From contig JAEVHH010000007.1 of NCBI GenBank assembly GCA_017607445.1, forward strand, positions 186,001 through 250,000: a stretch of 64,000 nucleotides of DNA, read 5' to 3'. The position numbers were made by a program, and so were the translations under genes. Positions 49,600-60,613 of this stretch are shown piece after piece (positions within the stretch are counted from its first letter, which is position 1; each line of letters starts with the position of its first letter). The notes beneath the pieces are model-generated. The model saw only the letters and a program-made list of their open reading frames with translations. It did no database searches and was not told the DNA's origin. The stretch comes from Histoplasma ohiense. Taxonomy: Eukaryota > Ascomycota > Eurotiomycetes > Onygenales > Ajellomycetaceae.

Positions 49600-50636
49600 T
49601 TTCTTGAGTTCTTGTCTGTATTTTAGAGTGAGAGCTTGTCTTTTCTCTGTTCTTGCCTATCCACAGGCGACACAGCATTTACATGCATGAGAGGTTTACT
49701 TGAAGTGATTGCATTTGAACATTGATTTGTGAAGTGCTCTGACTTGTCACAGTGTATGCAGACTTCTCTGATGATTCAGTTGATGATATTCTTCTCTGAG
49801 ATGTTGGAGACTCTCAGATGACTTGCATTTACATGTGAGATTCAGTTCATTGATTCTGATTCAGAGATGAAGAGTGCTGCAGAGTGATTTGAAGTGTACA
49901 CATTTGTTCAACAGAATTCTCTGCAATTTTGAAGTGTGTGAAACTGAGACAGATCATTGTTCAACAGATGAAGATCAGTACAGAATTTGCTGTATGTTGA
50001 GAGCTTTGAACATTCTATACTTCAGTTATGCAACTGAAAGTTCAAGTTCTTGAACAATATATTGATCTTGACAGTGTCATTTCAGTCTTGCTCATCTGCT
50101 TCTAGAAGCTTATGATTGAATTCAGAAAGATAAATTATCAACACAACATTCATCTGATGAGTCTGATTAAGTCAGTCTAACATCTTGGCTTGAAGTATAG
50201 AATTGAGGAAGAGAGAGTTGAGTTGTTGAAAGACTAGCTCTGATGTACACTGATGATTCTGACAATGACTCATTCAGAGTTGGAATTTTGCTAATGCATC
50301 ATCATTCAATCTGCTATGGATATACCATGCTTGGTTGAATAGCAAGCTTATTGCTCATTCATCAATGTTCAATTTGACATTTGCTTTTGACTTTCATGCA
50401 AGATAGAGTGCTAGATCTCTCTTGTATTTGTCAAGGATTGAAAGCTTCTCTCTTGAGAGCTTTTCATGAGATGTGGGTGTAGAAGAAATGGTGAATGTGA
50501 GAGTGCTCATTTCAGCAAGTCATCATTGCAATTCAGCCATCTGTAGCATCTATTGCTGAAGGATGCTTTGTAGGTCTAAGTTGTTGTCTGCTGTGTTCGG
50601 ATGCAGTGGATGTTTGTAGAATTGTTTATAGTTCAT
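49600..50636 (-). pseudogene. E2 gag, decayed
   Basis: Starts at Met 50,636 (MNYKQFYKHP). A helical capsid region follows, then a zinc knuckle with C-x2-C-x4-H-x4-C spacing at about 49,755-49,715 (CIHCDKSEHFTNQC). About 345 codons with several stops. Colinear with E1 gag. Confidence 0.75.
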
Positions 50637-51031
50637 TTCAATATCTAAGAATATGTAATAATAATAAAAGAAAAGGAATACTTGTAGACATTCAGTTCTC
50701 TCACAGACACTATTCACAGTGTTGTGATGCTAAGCTTGATCAAGCTTCTTTGTGAATGCTATTTGCAGTGTTACAGTTTGTAGACACTCAGGCCTCATAG
50801 AATATGATTGATTGTGTTTCAGACATTTAAACACAACAGTCTATATAACTAATGATAGAGACACTCAGACTCATGAGAGATCTCTTGTAATGACTAGACA
50901 CTCAGATCTGTAAACAATGCACTCAGATGTAAGAACTGGTAATGAGACACTCAGATCTTAAACAATGCACTCAGATGTAAGAACTAATAATGAGACACTT
51001 GAGTCTAAAACACAGAAGAATCAATTCATAA

Positions 51032-51222
51032 TGTAACAGATGTACTTCAATTAACAATTTGATACTATTCTAATTACAGATTATGAATTGATTAAGAAAA
51101 GAAAGAGAAAAGAAATCAGAAGAAAGGGTTGTACAAAGAGAGTTCTTATAGAGAAAAGTTTGAAATGGAAGAATATCAGAAGCTGCTCCACAGTGGAGTG
51201 CAGAGTGGAAGAACATTAAGAG
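51032..51222 (-). repeat. LTR1, 5' LTR of E2, left part
   Basis: The first 191 bases of the LTR, up to and including the duplicated AAGAG (51,218-51,222) that flanks E1. Confidence 0.9.
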
Positions 51223-51756
51223 TGTAACAGGCGTACTTCAATTAACGATTTGATACTATCCTAATTACAGATTACAAATTGATTAAGAAAAGAAAGAGAA
51301 AAGAAATCAGAAGAAAGGGTTGTATGAAGAGAGTTCTTATAGAAAAAAGTTCAGAGCAGAAGAATATCAGAAGCCACTCCACAGTGAAGCACAGAGTGGA
51401 AGAACATTAAGAGATATGTGTAAGAATTGTTAGAGACTACATGAGTGTGGAGTGTGGAGTGGGAGAATCATTGAGAGCTATGTGGAAGAATTGTTAGAGA
51501 CTACACAAGTGCAGAACACAGAGTGAAAGAATGTTAGAAGCTATATGAAAGAATTGTTAGAGACTACACAAGTGCAGAGCACAGAGCAGAAGAATGTTAA
51601 GAGCTATATGAAAGAATTGTTAGAAACTATGCAAGTGCAGAGCACAGAGTGGAAGAACATCAAGAATTATGTGAGATCACAGCAATCAGAAATGAGTGGG
51701 TGCAGAAGAGAAGTTGATTGTGTAAGTTGATTACTAACAGATGCTAACTCATCACA
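51223..51756 (-). repeat. LTR1, 3' LTR of E1
   Basis: TGTAACAGGCG... to ...CTCATCACA, 534 bp. Differences from the partner LTR are overwhelmingly C/T and G/A transitions. Confidence 0.92.
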
Positions 51757-54700
51757 TTATCCCCCTCTATCAGAGTGAGTGAGGACTTGTAGATGTTGAG
51801 GGCGGTGGTGTCCTCCAAGACAGACACAGATTCCCAGATCAGACAATTGTATCCTATCCATTTGATGAGGTATTTGCAGCAGCAGTGGTTGATTCTATTG
51901 TCAAGAATTGCTTTGATTTCCCACTCAAGTTTGTTGTCTTCTTCTACAATAACAGATGGCTGTCAATCAGAGGTTCTCTGTGAGAGGAATGGATCCTCAG
52001 CTGTGGGTTGGAGCAGGTTTGTATGAAAGATATTGTGGATGTCAGATGGGGTGTTGAGTTGATAATTGTGTGTGTCTAGCACTTTCTTCACTGTATACTT
52101 GATGTGATGGTAATCTAGCATATGCAAGGAGTGGTCTGTTCTTATGTTCTTGAGATTCAGTCAGATTTTGTCTTCTACATAATATTAGATCACAGAACTT
52201 CTTCTGATGTTTGCTTGATTCTTGTAATCTTGCTGAGTGCTGGCTATTGAAGTTTCTGTTCATTCACAGACTTTCTTCAGCTTGCTCATGATGTTCTCTG
52301 CTGTCTGTATGAGGCTGCAGATGTACACAGTTTCTTGAGAAGTCTTGGGGAAGTTCAGAACCTCTAAGTTGTATTCATATAGAAGAAAAAATGAGCTTAC
52401 ATCTGTTGTAGTGAAATCTCAACTGTTAATCACAATCTCAGCATGTGACAGCAGGTTGCTCCAGTTGTCTTGTGCATAATTGCAGAACTTATGAAGGATG
52501 TTCTTTACTATTTGTATCATTCTCTCAGTAGCTCCATCAGTCTCTGGATGGTATGCTGTTGATAACTTTTGTTCAATTCTTAATAATTGGCATATACAGG
52601 CCCAGAGTGCACTGATGAATTGACTGTCTCTATCTGACACAATGGATGAAGGCAGGCCATGCATATGATAGAATGGGCTTCTGATGAAGGCATCTGCAAC
52701 TACTTTGACATTCATCTTGTCACAGAGCTGTAGTATTATGTTCTTGCTGAGTTGATCAACAATGACTAGAATGTTTGTAGAACCTTCACTTTTGGATAAG
52801 GAAACTGCAAAATCAATAGCTATATTGTGTCAAGTTCAGTCAGAGACAGATAGAGGCTTCAGCATCTCTTTTCAGTGTTCACATCATGTCATCACTGAGC
52901 CACAGTGATCACAGTTGCATATGAACTGATGTATGTCTTTCAACATATCTGGCCAGTAGAATTCTCAGACAATGATGTTGTACATGATTTTATGTTCTGA
53001 GTGTTCAGTCATCAGTGAGTCATGAATTTCTTGCATGATTCATGTTCATAGAGATTCTGAATCAGAGACCCATTGCCTATCTCAAAAGTGTAAGCAGTTG
53101 TCATTGTTGATTGAACATGCTGAGATATCTGTTCTTGAGTATACATCTGCAGGGAATTGAGATGCTTTGCTTCATACAGCTTCAGTGACTTGTTGTCAGA
53201 ATTCATCTATCTCTGCTGCTAGTCTTCATTGTTCTTCAAGTGAGGGTTCTTGAGCTCAGAACTGATTGATATGTACACAGAGTTCATCTAATTATGTAGA
53301 ACTTTCTATGATTGCAGGGTTGATTAACTGATGCTCTCAATGTTTCCATCTGTCATTCAAGTCATCAGATGGCATATCTTGTTCTCAGTGGAACAGAACA
53401 TCCACAAGAATGTTCTCTACTTCAGATCAATAATGAATTGTGAATGAAAAACAGCTAAGAAACAATGATCAACACATATACCTCTCAGTGAGCTTATGAG
53501 TGGTTGTGAAGTACTCTAAATTCTTATGATTGATAACAATCTCAAATCTCTCAACACTCATGAGTTCAGATTCCCATTCTTCAAGACATTGTATAATCAC
53601 TAGAAGCTTCTTGTTGTAGATCTTGTAGTTGCATTCAGCAGACAACATCTTTTTTGAAGTGAAGGCACAGAGTTGTAGAACATCTTCATTATCATATTGC
53701 ATCAGTGCTTCATCTACTACATAACCTGAGGCATCTGTTTTGAGAATTGTATACTTATCCAGATTGAATGATTGCAGCATTGAGGTGCTTGTGAACATAC
53801 ACTTCAGCTTTTTGAATGCTGCATCCACTTTGTCAGTTCATTGAAATACAGTGTCTTTTCAGGTCAGATCTGTCAGTGGTTGTACAATATTGAAGAAGTC
53901 TTTGATGAACCTTCAGTAGAAGTTGATGAATTCTAGAAAGCTTCTAGTTCCTTTTACTGAAACTGATGCCTCTCAGTTGAGAATTGCTTCCATCTTCTTA
54001 GAATCCATGCATACACCTTTTTCAGCTTCAATGATGAATCCTAGGTAGATCATAGACTTGGTCTCGAAGTCACATTTGTCAATGTCCACTTGCAGTCCAG
54101 CTTTACATAGATGGTCAAGCACTTGTTGTATGTGTTTGTGATGCTCAGTGAGCAGTCCATCAGTGAAGATCAGAATATTGTTCATGTACACTGAGGCAAT
54201 CTTGTCAAGCAGATCTTGTAGAGCTCAGTTAATGTATTTCTGGAACATGCTCAGAGTGTTCACTAATTCAAAGAGGGTCACTGTCCATTCATATAATCTG
54301 TAACACATACAAAAAGCAGTTAGCCATTCATCACCTTCATTAATTTTTATCTTATAGAAGGCTGCAGAGATGTCAAGCTTTGTAAATCATTTTGCTTTTT
54401 CTATTCATTTGAGTATTTTGTTGATGAGTGGGAGAGAGTATTGATTCTTCTGTGTAATCTTGTTGAGTTCTTGATAGTCAATGCAGAATTGTAAGCCTTC
54501 TTCTGATTTCTTTGTGAACAGTATGAGTGCTGCAGCAGATGAGTTGCTAACACAAATGAAGCCTTTGTTCAGTAATCTGTTGAGTGTTTTTTGTAGAATG
54601 AGGAGCTCATTGTGTGACATGCTGTAGAGAGGACCTCAGAGCAGTTGTGGGTTCTTACTGTCTTTCTTGATGAGCTTGATCATATGATCTATATCAGGTT

Positions 54701-55350
54701 CTTGATGAGGGGGAAGCTTTTCAGCTTCTTTTTCATCAAACACATCTGTGAAATCTTTGTACAATTCAGATAGTTCTTTGCACAGTTTCTTGGGATCCTT
54801 GAGTTCTAGTTTCTCTAATGTCTTTTTGATATCTGCTATGCTAGTGGTGAACACTTGGACATTCTTCTTCTCATGTGCTTGGCAGATTAGTAGTTTGTAT
54901 GCTTCTGCTGATATCTGAGTGAGATCAGCAGTTCTATCAACATCTTTCTTGTAAACATGATCACCTTCTGAGAAAATAAGACAGCAGTTGCATACATTCA
55001 ACAAGGTTCCAAATTCTGTGAGCCATGATAGACTGAGCATTAGATTGTACTCAAGGTCTTGTATTTCATATGCATATACATTCTTTTTCTCATGTCCTTC
55101 TATGTTGATATTAAATCTTACCATGTTGTAGGAGGTGGATCCTCTGGGGCCATCAAATCCACTGAGCTTACACAGCTTGAAAAAGGAGATATGCTGGAGC
55201 TTATGCTTCTCAATCAGCTGGGTGTCTATAAGAGTGTAATGAAGGAAACCACTGTCTATCATTGCTCATACATTGACTAGGCTATTTACAATGACAGAGA
55301 TTATGATTGTGTCTGCTTGCATCTTCTGCTCAAATCTTCAGCTAGCTTTC
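51744..55350 (-). pseudogene. E1 pol (protease-RT-RNase H-integrase-chromodomain), decayed
   Basis: Retropepsin triplet DSG is present (MIDSGFLHYTL, 55,262 region). RT fragments lie at 54,620-54,405 and at 54,191-53,973, where the catalytic motif reads YMNN for YxDD. RNase H at 53,828-53,469 keeps the TDASGY motif. The integrase core at 52,715-52,419 keeps IVSDRDSQF and TAYHPETDGATER (D...E pattern). The chromodomain at about 51,860-51,790 contains KYLIKWIGYN and a Trp-Glu pair. The frame ends in the 3' LTR at 51,744-51,746. Several TGA stops; the approximate upstream limit is the gag junction. Confidence 0.87.
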
Positions 55351-55375
55351 TGCTCCTTGAGCTTTTGTCTGTATT

Positions 55376-56399
55376 TTAGAGTAAAAGCTTGTCTTTTCCC
55401 TGTTCTTGTCTGTCCACAGATGACACGGTGTTCATGTATGTGGGGGGTTTGCTCAGAGTGATTGCATTTGAACATTGATTTGCAAAGTGTTCTGGCTTGT
55501 CACAGTGTATGCAGACTTTTCTGGCAATTTGATCAGCAGCATTCTTCTCTGAGATGTTAGAGATTTTTGAGTGACTTGCATTCATGTGTGGGACTCAGTT
55601 CATTGATTCTGATTTGGAGGTGGGGGGTGCTGCAGAGTGGTTCAGAGTGTACACATTTGTTCAGTAAAATCCTCTATGATTTTGAAGTGCATGGAACTGA
55701 GACAGATCATTGTTCAACAGATGAAGATCAGCACAGAATTTGCTGTATGTTGAGAGCTTCAGACACTCTACACTTCAGTTATGCAACTGAAAGTTCAAAT
55801 TCTTGAACAGTATGTTGATCTTGACAGTGTTGTCTCAGTCTTGCTCATCTGCTTCTAGAAGCTTGCAATTGAATTCAGAAAGATAAGTTGTCAACACAAC
55901 ATTCATCTGATGAGTTTGATTAAGCCAGTCTAATGTCTTGACTTGAAGTGTAGAATTGAGGAAGAGAGAGTTGAGTTGTTGAAAGACTAGCTCTGGCATA
56001 CACTGGTTGTTCTGGCAATGATTCATTCAGGGTTGGAATTTTGCTAATGCATTGCCATTCAATCTGCTATGGATATACCACACTTGATTGAATAGTGAGT
56101 CTATTGCTTGTTCATTGATGTTCAATTTGGCATTTGCTTTTGACTTTCATGTGAGGTAGAGTGCTAGATCTTTCTTGTATTTGTCAAGGATTGGAAGCTT
56201 CTCTCTTGGGGGCTTTTTGTGAGGTGTGGGTGTAGAAGGAATGATGAATGTGGGAGTGCTCATCTCAGCAAGTCATTGTTGCAATTCAGTCATCTGTAGT
56301 GTCTGCTGCTGAAGGATGCTTTGTAGGTCTAAGTTATCATCCACCATGTTCGGGTGTGGTGGGTGTTTGTAGAATTGTTTGTAGTTCATTTCAATATCT
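55376..56399 (-). pseudogene. E1 gag, decayed
   Basis: Starts at Met 56,399 (MNYKQFYKHPPHP). Middle segment 56,026-55,835 (NQCMPELVFQQLNSLFLNS) belongs to the capsid-like domain. Zinc knuckle CIHCDKPEHFANQC lies at about 55,515-55,475. The Gln-rich N-terminal helix (SILQQQTLQMTELQQ) is shared with E2. Broken by stops. Confidence 0.8.
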
Positions 56400-56787
56400 A
56401 AGAACATGTAATAATAAAAAAAAAGAAAAAGGAATACTTGTAGGCACTCAGTCCTCTCACAGACACTATTCACAGTGTTGCAGTGCTAAGCTTGATCAAG
56501 CTTCTTTGTGAATGCTATTCACAGTGTTACAGTTTGTAGGCACTCAGGTCTTGTAGAACACAGTCAATTGTGTTTTGAATGCTTAGACATAACAGTCTAT
56601 ATAACTAATGATAGAGGCACTCAGGCTCATGAGGGATCTTTTGTAATGACTAGGCACTCAGATCTGTAAACAATGCACTTGGGTGTAAGAACTGGTAATG
56701 AGACACTCAGGCCTTAAACAATGCACTCAGATGTAAGAACTAATAATGAGGCACTCAGGTCTAAAACACAGAAGAATCAATTCATAA

Positions 56788-57321
56788 TGTAATAGATGTA
56801 CTTCAATTAACAATTTGATACTATTCTAATTACAGATTATGAATTGATTAAGAAAAGAAAGAGAAAAGAAATCAGAAGAAAGAGTTGTACAAAGAGAGTT
56901 CTTATAGAGAAAAGTTCAGAGTGGAAGAATATCAGAAGCCACTCTACAGTGGAGTGTGGAGCAGAAGAACATTAAAGGGTATGTGTAAGAATCATTAGAG
57001 ACTACACAAGTGCAGAGCATGAAGCAGAGGAATCATTGAGGGCTATGTGGAAGAATTGTTAGAGACTACATGAGTATGGAACACAGAGTGGGAGAATGTT
57101 AGAAGCTACACAGAAGAATTGTTAGAGACTATATGAGTACAGAGCACAGAGTGGGAGAACATTAAGAGCTACATGGAAGAATTGTTAGAAACTATGTGAG
57201 CGCGGAGCATGGAGTGGAAGAACATCGAGGGTTACATGAGGTCACAGCAACCAGAAACGAGCGGGTGCAGGAGGGGAGTTGGTTGCGTAAGTTGATTACT
57301 AACGGGTGCTAACCCGTCACA
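56788..57321 (-). repeat. LTR1, 5' LTR of E1
   Basis: 534 bp, TGTAATAGATG... to ...CCCGTCACA. Its last 140 bases (57,180-57,321) retain CpG and GG/CC dinucleotides (AGCGCGG, ACGAGCGGG, AACGGGTG), in contrast to the rest. Confidence 0.92.
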
Positions 57322-57669
57322 AAGAGATACATATAAGAATTGTTAGAGACTACACAAATGCAGAGTGTGAGGCAGAGAAATCATTGAGAGCTACATGAAA
57401 GAATTATTAGAGACTACACAAGTGCAGAACACAGAGCAGAAGAACATTAGAAGCTATATGAAAGAATTATTAGAGACTACACAAGTGCAGAGCATGGAGT
57501 GGAAGAATGTTAAGAGCTACACAGAAGAATTGTTAGAAACTACACAAGTATGAAGCACAGAGTGAAAGAACATCAAGAGTTACACAAGGTCACAGCAATC
57601 AGAAACAAGCAGATGCAGAAGAGGAGTTGATTGCATAAGTTGATTACTAATGAATGCTAACCCATCACA
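57322..57669 (-). repeat. LTR1, 5' LTR of E2, right part
   Basis: Continues the LTR broken at 51,222; its first five bases repeat AAGAG. Ends ...CCCATCACA, followed by GATAC (57,670-57,674), the E2 target duplication. Confidence 0.9.
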
Positions 57670-57674
57670 GATAC

Positions 57675-58229
57675 AAAATTCAATCATTTCTGCTTAATGT
57701 GAGTGTTGAGATAGAGTTTAGCATCATTTATCTTATGTTCTTTCTTTTGATAATATCAGCAGTGATGTGTAAAGAAAGTCAATATATAATCTTTATAGTT
57801 CTTGAATTCTAATATATTTTTTTCTTGATAATAGTTCTTAATCTTTAACCTCAGTGATGTTTCATTATCATTATCTGTATTGTTCACAGATTGATTTTGC
57901 AGTGATTCTGTGGTGATATTCTGAGTTAATTGAGACTTGATGAGAGTATCTTCATAAATCTGTGTTTTCAACTTGTTGAGTCACTGTTGTGCATGCAGAA
58001 TAGCTAATTACTACTCTTGTTCATGAATTTGATCATTCAACTGTTGCAAACACACATTGTGATCATTGAAGATGATAGAGGATTCAGATTGGTTTTCAAG
58101 AGATCTTATATATATTGAAATCATCTTGTGTGTTTTAACTAATATTGCATGTTTTAACTAACATTGCATGCTTTATTGTAGATGTGTGTAACAACAGACC
58201 ACTCAAATAAAGTTTAGAGTGATTAAAAT
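57675..58229 (-). pseudogene. E3 gag 5' part and leader
   Basis: The open frame 57,971-57,756 (QSVNNTDNDNETSLRLKIK) is Asn/Gln-rich gag-like sequence that would continue at 45,464 if E2 were removed. The AT-rich leader with two repeats of 'TGTTTTAACTAA.ATTGCAT' (about 58,130-58,170) precedes the 5' LTR. Confidence 0.6.
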
Positions 58230-58500
58230 TGTAAGAGATGATTGTAGATATAATTATAAGAGTAGTGTGAAGTATGCATGTAGAATGTTAAGAAGATAGC
58301 AATCTCTATTATTCAAAGCTAATCACTGATCTTCTAATATCTATAAATATCAGTGAGCATTATATAGATGATCATCACATGCTACAGCCATCTATGATGC
58401 TGTGTGCTATGTCCCTCCTCATTAATTCTGATGTGTTCTGTGTTCTTCTATCGCCACATAGCTATTTTCTAATATAGATATCTCCGTTGCGCCTATTACA
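58230..58500 (-). repeat. LTR2, 5' LTR of E3
   Basis: 271 bp. The final 50 bases keep CpG (TATCGCC, TCCGTTGCGCC) where the partner LTR has TATCATC and TCTGTTGTATC. Confidence 0.9.
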
Positions 58501-59690
58501 GAGTTGATCAATAATATAAATATAAATAAGAAAGTGAACAGTTCTGTTGAAGTGTTAGAAAGAAATACAGCAGTATATTGCTGTTGTTATATTCAACATT
58601 TGACAATATTCCCTCATCATCATTGTGAGTCTGCTGAGAATCAATACAAAAAATATAAATATTGCTCAGTGATAAAACACACTTACATTCTGATAAATTA
58701 TTATTCAAATATTTTACAGTATATAGTATTAACTCATATTAGATGTCAGCAGATGCTGTTGAATTGATTCAGATAGTTATCAACACTGCTGAGAATCTAA
58801 TTGTTGCTGATATGAATATTTTAAATGTTAATGTTTTGCAGAGCACTGTGACAGCAGCAGTTAAATTCTTCACTATAAAGATTTATGAGATTCAACAAAA
58901 CAGTTCTTCTGAGACTCTGACTGAAACAGTGATTGATGAGATTCTGATGATTATATCACTGATTATAGCTTTCAAATTATCATTGAAACATTGTGCTTCA
59001 TCAGTTGAGAAAATCTGAAATAGTAAGCAGATTTATTTTGATAACAATTTCTCAAATAACACTGATCAAACTGAGACAGATCTGTTTTTTAATCTTTGAG
59101 TGAAATAAATATATTCAACAGTCATCATTATTTTTTTTATTTTCATTTACTGACTGATTTCTGATAGATTTTATTAAACTGTTTCAAGTACTTCTGACTG
59201 TTCATCAAGTTTTTCTCAGATTTTCAAGAGTTATCTATATCTGTACAATTTTTTTATTTGATAAGATATTGTGTTTGACTGTGATACTGATGTTTATCTA
59301 ATATAGCTTCAATTTTTCATTTCTTTTATATATCTATAGTTATTGATTCTGCTTGTGAGATTTGTCTGTCATATATGTGATATGATTTGAGAAGAGAAAT
59401 ATGAAATACAGAATGAATTTCTTTATATTGTAATATAAGCTTCAGTTTATACATTTGTGTATCACAGATATCAATTATTTGAAAGAGATTCAAAAATCAA
59501 TGATCTAGTTTGAATGAGAATTATAAAATGAATATATTTTTTACACACAGCATTACTAAGTTCTTTATCTTAAAGCTTTTTGATATATAATGCTGATTAT
59601 AATACTTTTTTTCAGCTGCTTTGACAGCTTCTAGACATTGTTGAATTTTATTTTCTACTTGTTTTATTTATTTCATTTATTCTACTGCTT
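58501..59690 (-). mobile_element. E4, right part
   Basis: Resumes E4 after the GAGTT duplication and is colinear with E3 40,510-41,690: remainder of the cargo gene (plus strand), then the end of pol including the decayed chromodomain (about 59,050-59,300). Similarity to E3 stops near 59,690, so this copy is truncated and has no right LTR here. Confidence 0.78.
58506..59018 (+). pseudogene. Cargo gene copy 2 (E4), 3' half
   Basis: Continues exon 2 from 39,151: SVEVLERNTAVYCCCYIQH, then the second Cys array (HHHCESAEN ... KYKYCSVIKHTYI) with several Cys already changed to Tyr. The donor of intron 2 reads ATAAAT, branch ATTAAC, acceptor ATTAG at 58,742. Exon 3 (58,743-59,018) is fully open (MSADAVELIQIVINTAENL ... 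SSVEKI) and aligns codon by codon with the E3 copy. Conservation as an open frame in two separately mutated copies is evidence that the frame was once coding. Confidence 0.65.
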
Positions 59691-60338
59691 GTAGTTCAAA
59701 AATTACTTAAGCTTTTCAAAGCTTCTAAGCTTTGCAGCTCTTCTTATATGAAATAACTAGTGCAGTAGCATATACCATTCTTAATAATAGAGGATGATGT
59801 ATATCATGAAAGAATAATAAGCTGAAATTACTACATTCTCTTCTATCAAATTTATCTACACTTTTGTGATGGAAATAGTGTTCTGCTGTGTGTGTCTGTC
59901 TTTGCAATGTGCTATTTCTGAGATGTCTGTAGCATGATGTTCATCAAGTCTTTGTTGTGATTATGTGTCTTCTAACCACAATTGATAAGACACTCACTTT
60001 GCACACACATGAGTCTCTATCACAACAATATCAGCTTATCACTAATCAATGTCATCATTCACAACTATTTTCTTTCATTTGTTCTCTTATATCTTTTTTA
60101 TTCAATCTTCTCTATCTTGTTTCAATCATTCTACACATCTATTCTCTTCTATCAAATATCTAGTTCTTTTCTATTCTGCAATATAGCCTCTGATTGCTGT
60201 GTCTTTTATTGTTCTGATTGCATCATACAATCTATTGATAAGTTCTTGTCAATCAAATTTTGTTGAAAGCTAATCTGACTGTGAATTGATGACTTTTGTA
60301 GTTGCTAATTGTTGTTAATTTCTATCTTTTATTACAAG
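59691..60338. other. AT-rich stretch without identified feature
   Basis: CpG-free like its surroundings. Short frames (59,725-59,907 minus; 59,957-60,266 plus) are not protein-like. It joins truncated E4 to the Helitron and may be an unrecognised older repeat. Confidence 0.35.
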
Positions 60339-60445
60339 CCGCAATCGCTCGCTTGCGCTCGCTTATCCAGCTTGAAAACGCGCCGTTTAATCCCTCGGGC
60401 GAACGTAATGAGATATCCAACGGCTGCACATGACTCGTATATGTG
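60339..60445. other. CpG-rich patch with GCGAGCG repeats in a CpG-free region
   Basis: About 14 CpGs in 107 bp, against practically none in the flanking kilobases. On the minus strand AGCGAGCG occurs twice (AAGCGAGCGCAAGCGAGCG), next to TTGCGGCTTG. Candidate Helitron 3'-terminal structure. Confidence 0.55.
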
Positions 60446-60613
60446 AATTCCATGTAATCTACAGCTGTCAATAGAGAACAATCACATAGATGAAAAAGAT
60501 GAATAACATCATAGTAGTGTTGTAGAGTTAATGTAGAAGCACTAAGCGAGGTGTAATTAAATGCCAGACAGCTCATGTAGAGAACATAGTGATTACAATC
60601 AAATAGCAAGAAA

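Larger units (their letters stand above)
51223..57321 (-). mobile_element. E1: youngest chromovirus (LTR1 family), inserted into the 5' LTR of E2
   Basis: LTRs 51,223-51,756 and 56,788-57,321 are both exactly 534 bp. The target duplication AAGAG is at 51,218-51,222 and 57,322-57,326. The internal part 51,757-56,787 (5,031 bp) carries gag and pol on the minus strand and is closely similar to E2 but less mutated. A polypurine tract (GATAGAGGGGGATAA, minus strand) abuts the 3' LTR. Although youngest by nesting, pol is already dead. Confidence 0.93.
45470..57669 (-). mobile_element. E2: chromovirus (LTR1 family), split in its 5' LTR by E1
   Basis: The 3' LTR lies at 45,470-46,003 and the 5' LTR at 51,032-51,222 continued at 57,327-57,669 (191 + 343 = 534 bp, same as the intact LTR). 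The target duplication GATAC is at 45,465-45,469 and 57,670-57,674. The internal part 46,004-51,031 (5,028 bp) holds gag and pol on the minus strand. A polypurine tract (GATAGAGAGGGATAA, minus strand) abuts the 3' LTR. The insertion lies in E3 gag. Confidence 0.92.
39152..58500 (-). mobile_element. E3: chromovirus of the LTR2 family, inserted in E4, itself split by E2/E1
   Basis: LTR2 copies of 271 bp lie at 39,152-39,422 and 58,230-58,500. The target duplication GAGTT is at 39,147-39,151 and 58,501-58,505. Excision restores an exon of E4's cargo gene, confirming the boundaries. Order along the minus strand: 5' LTR, leader, gag (58.1-57.7 kb, then 45.5-44.9 kb), protease, RT, RNase H, integrase, chromodomain (end about 41,145), opposite-strand cargo gene, polypurine-like tract, 3' LTR. 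E2 interrupts gag (TSD GATAC). It is inactivated by many transitions. Confidence 0.88.

Noticed and set aside
45470..57669. CRISPR-like spacing of AGAAGAATTGTTAGAGACTA blocks in LTR1
   Set aside because: The 60-65 bp blocks are degenerate tandem repeats within a retrotransposon LTR in a eukaryote; spacers are not unique.
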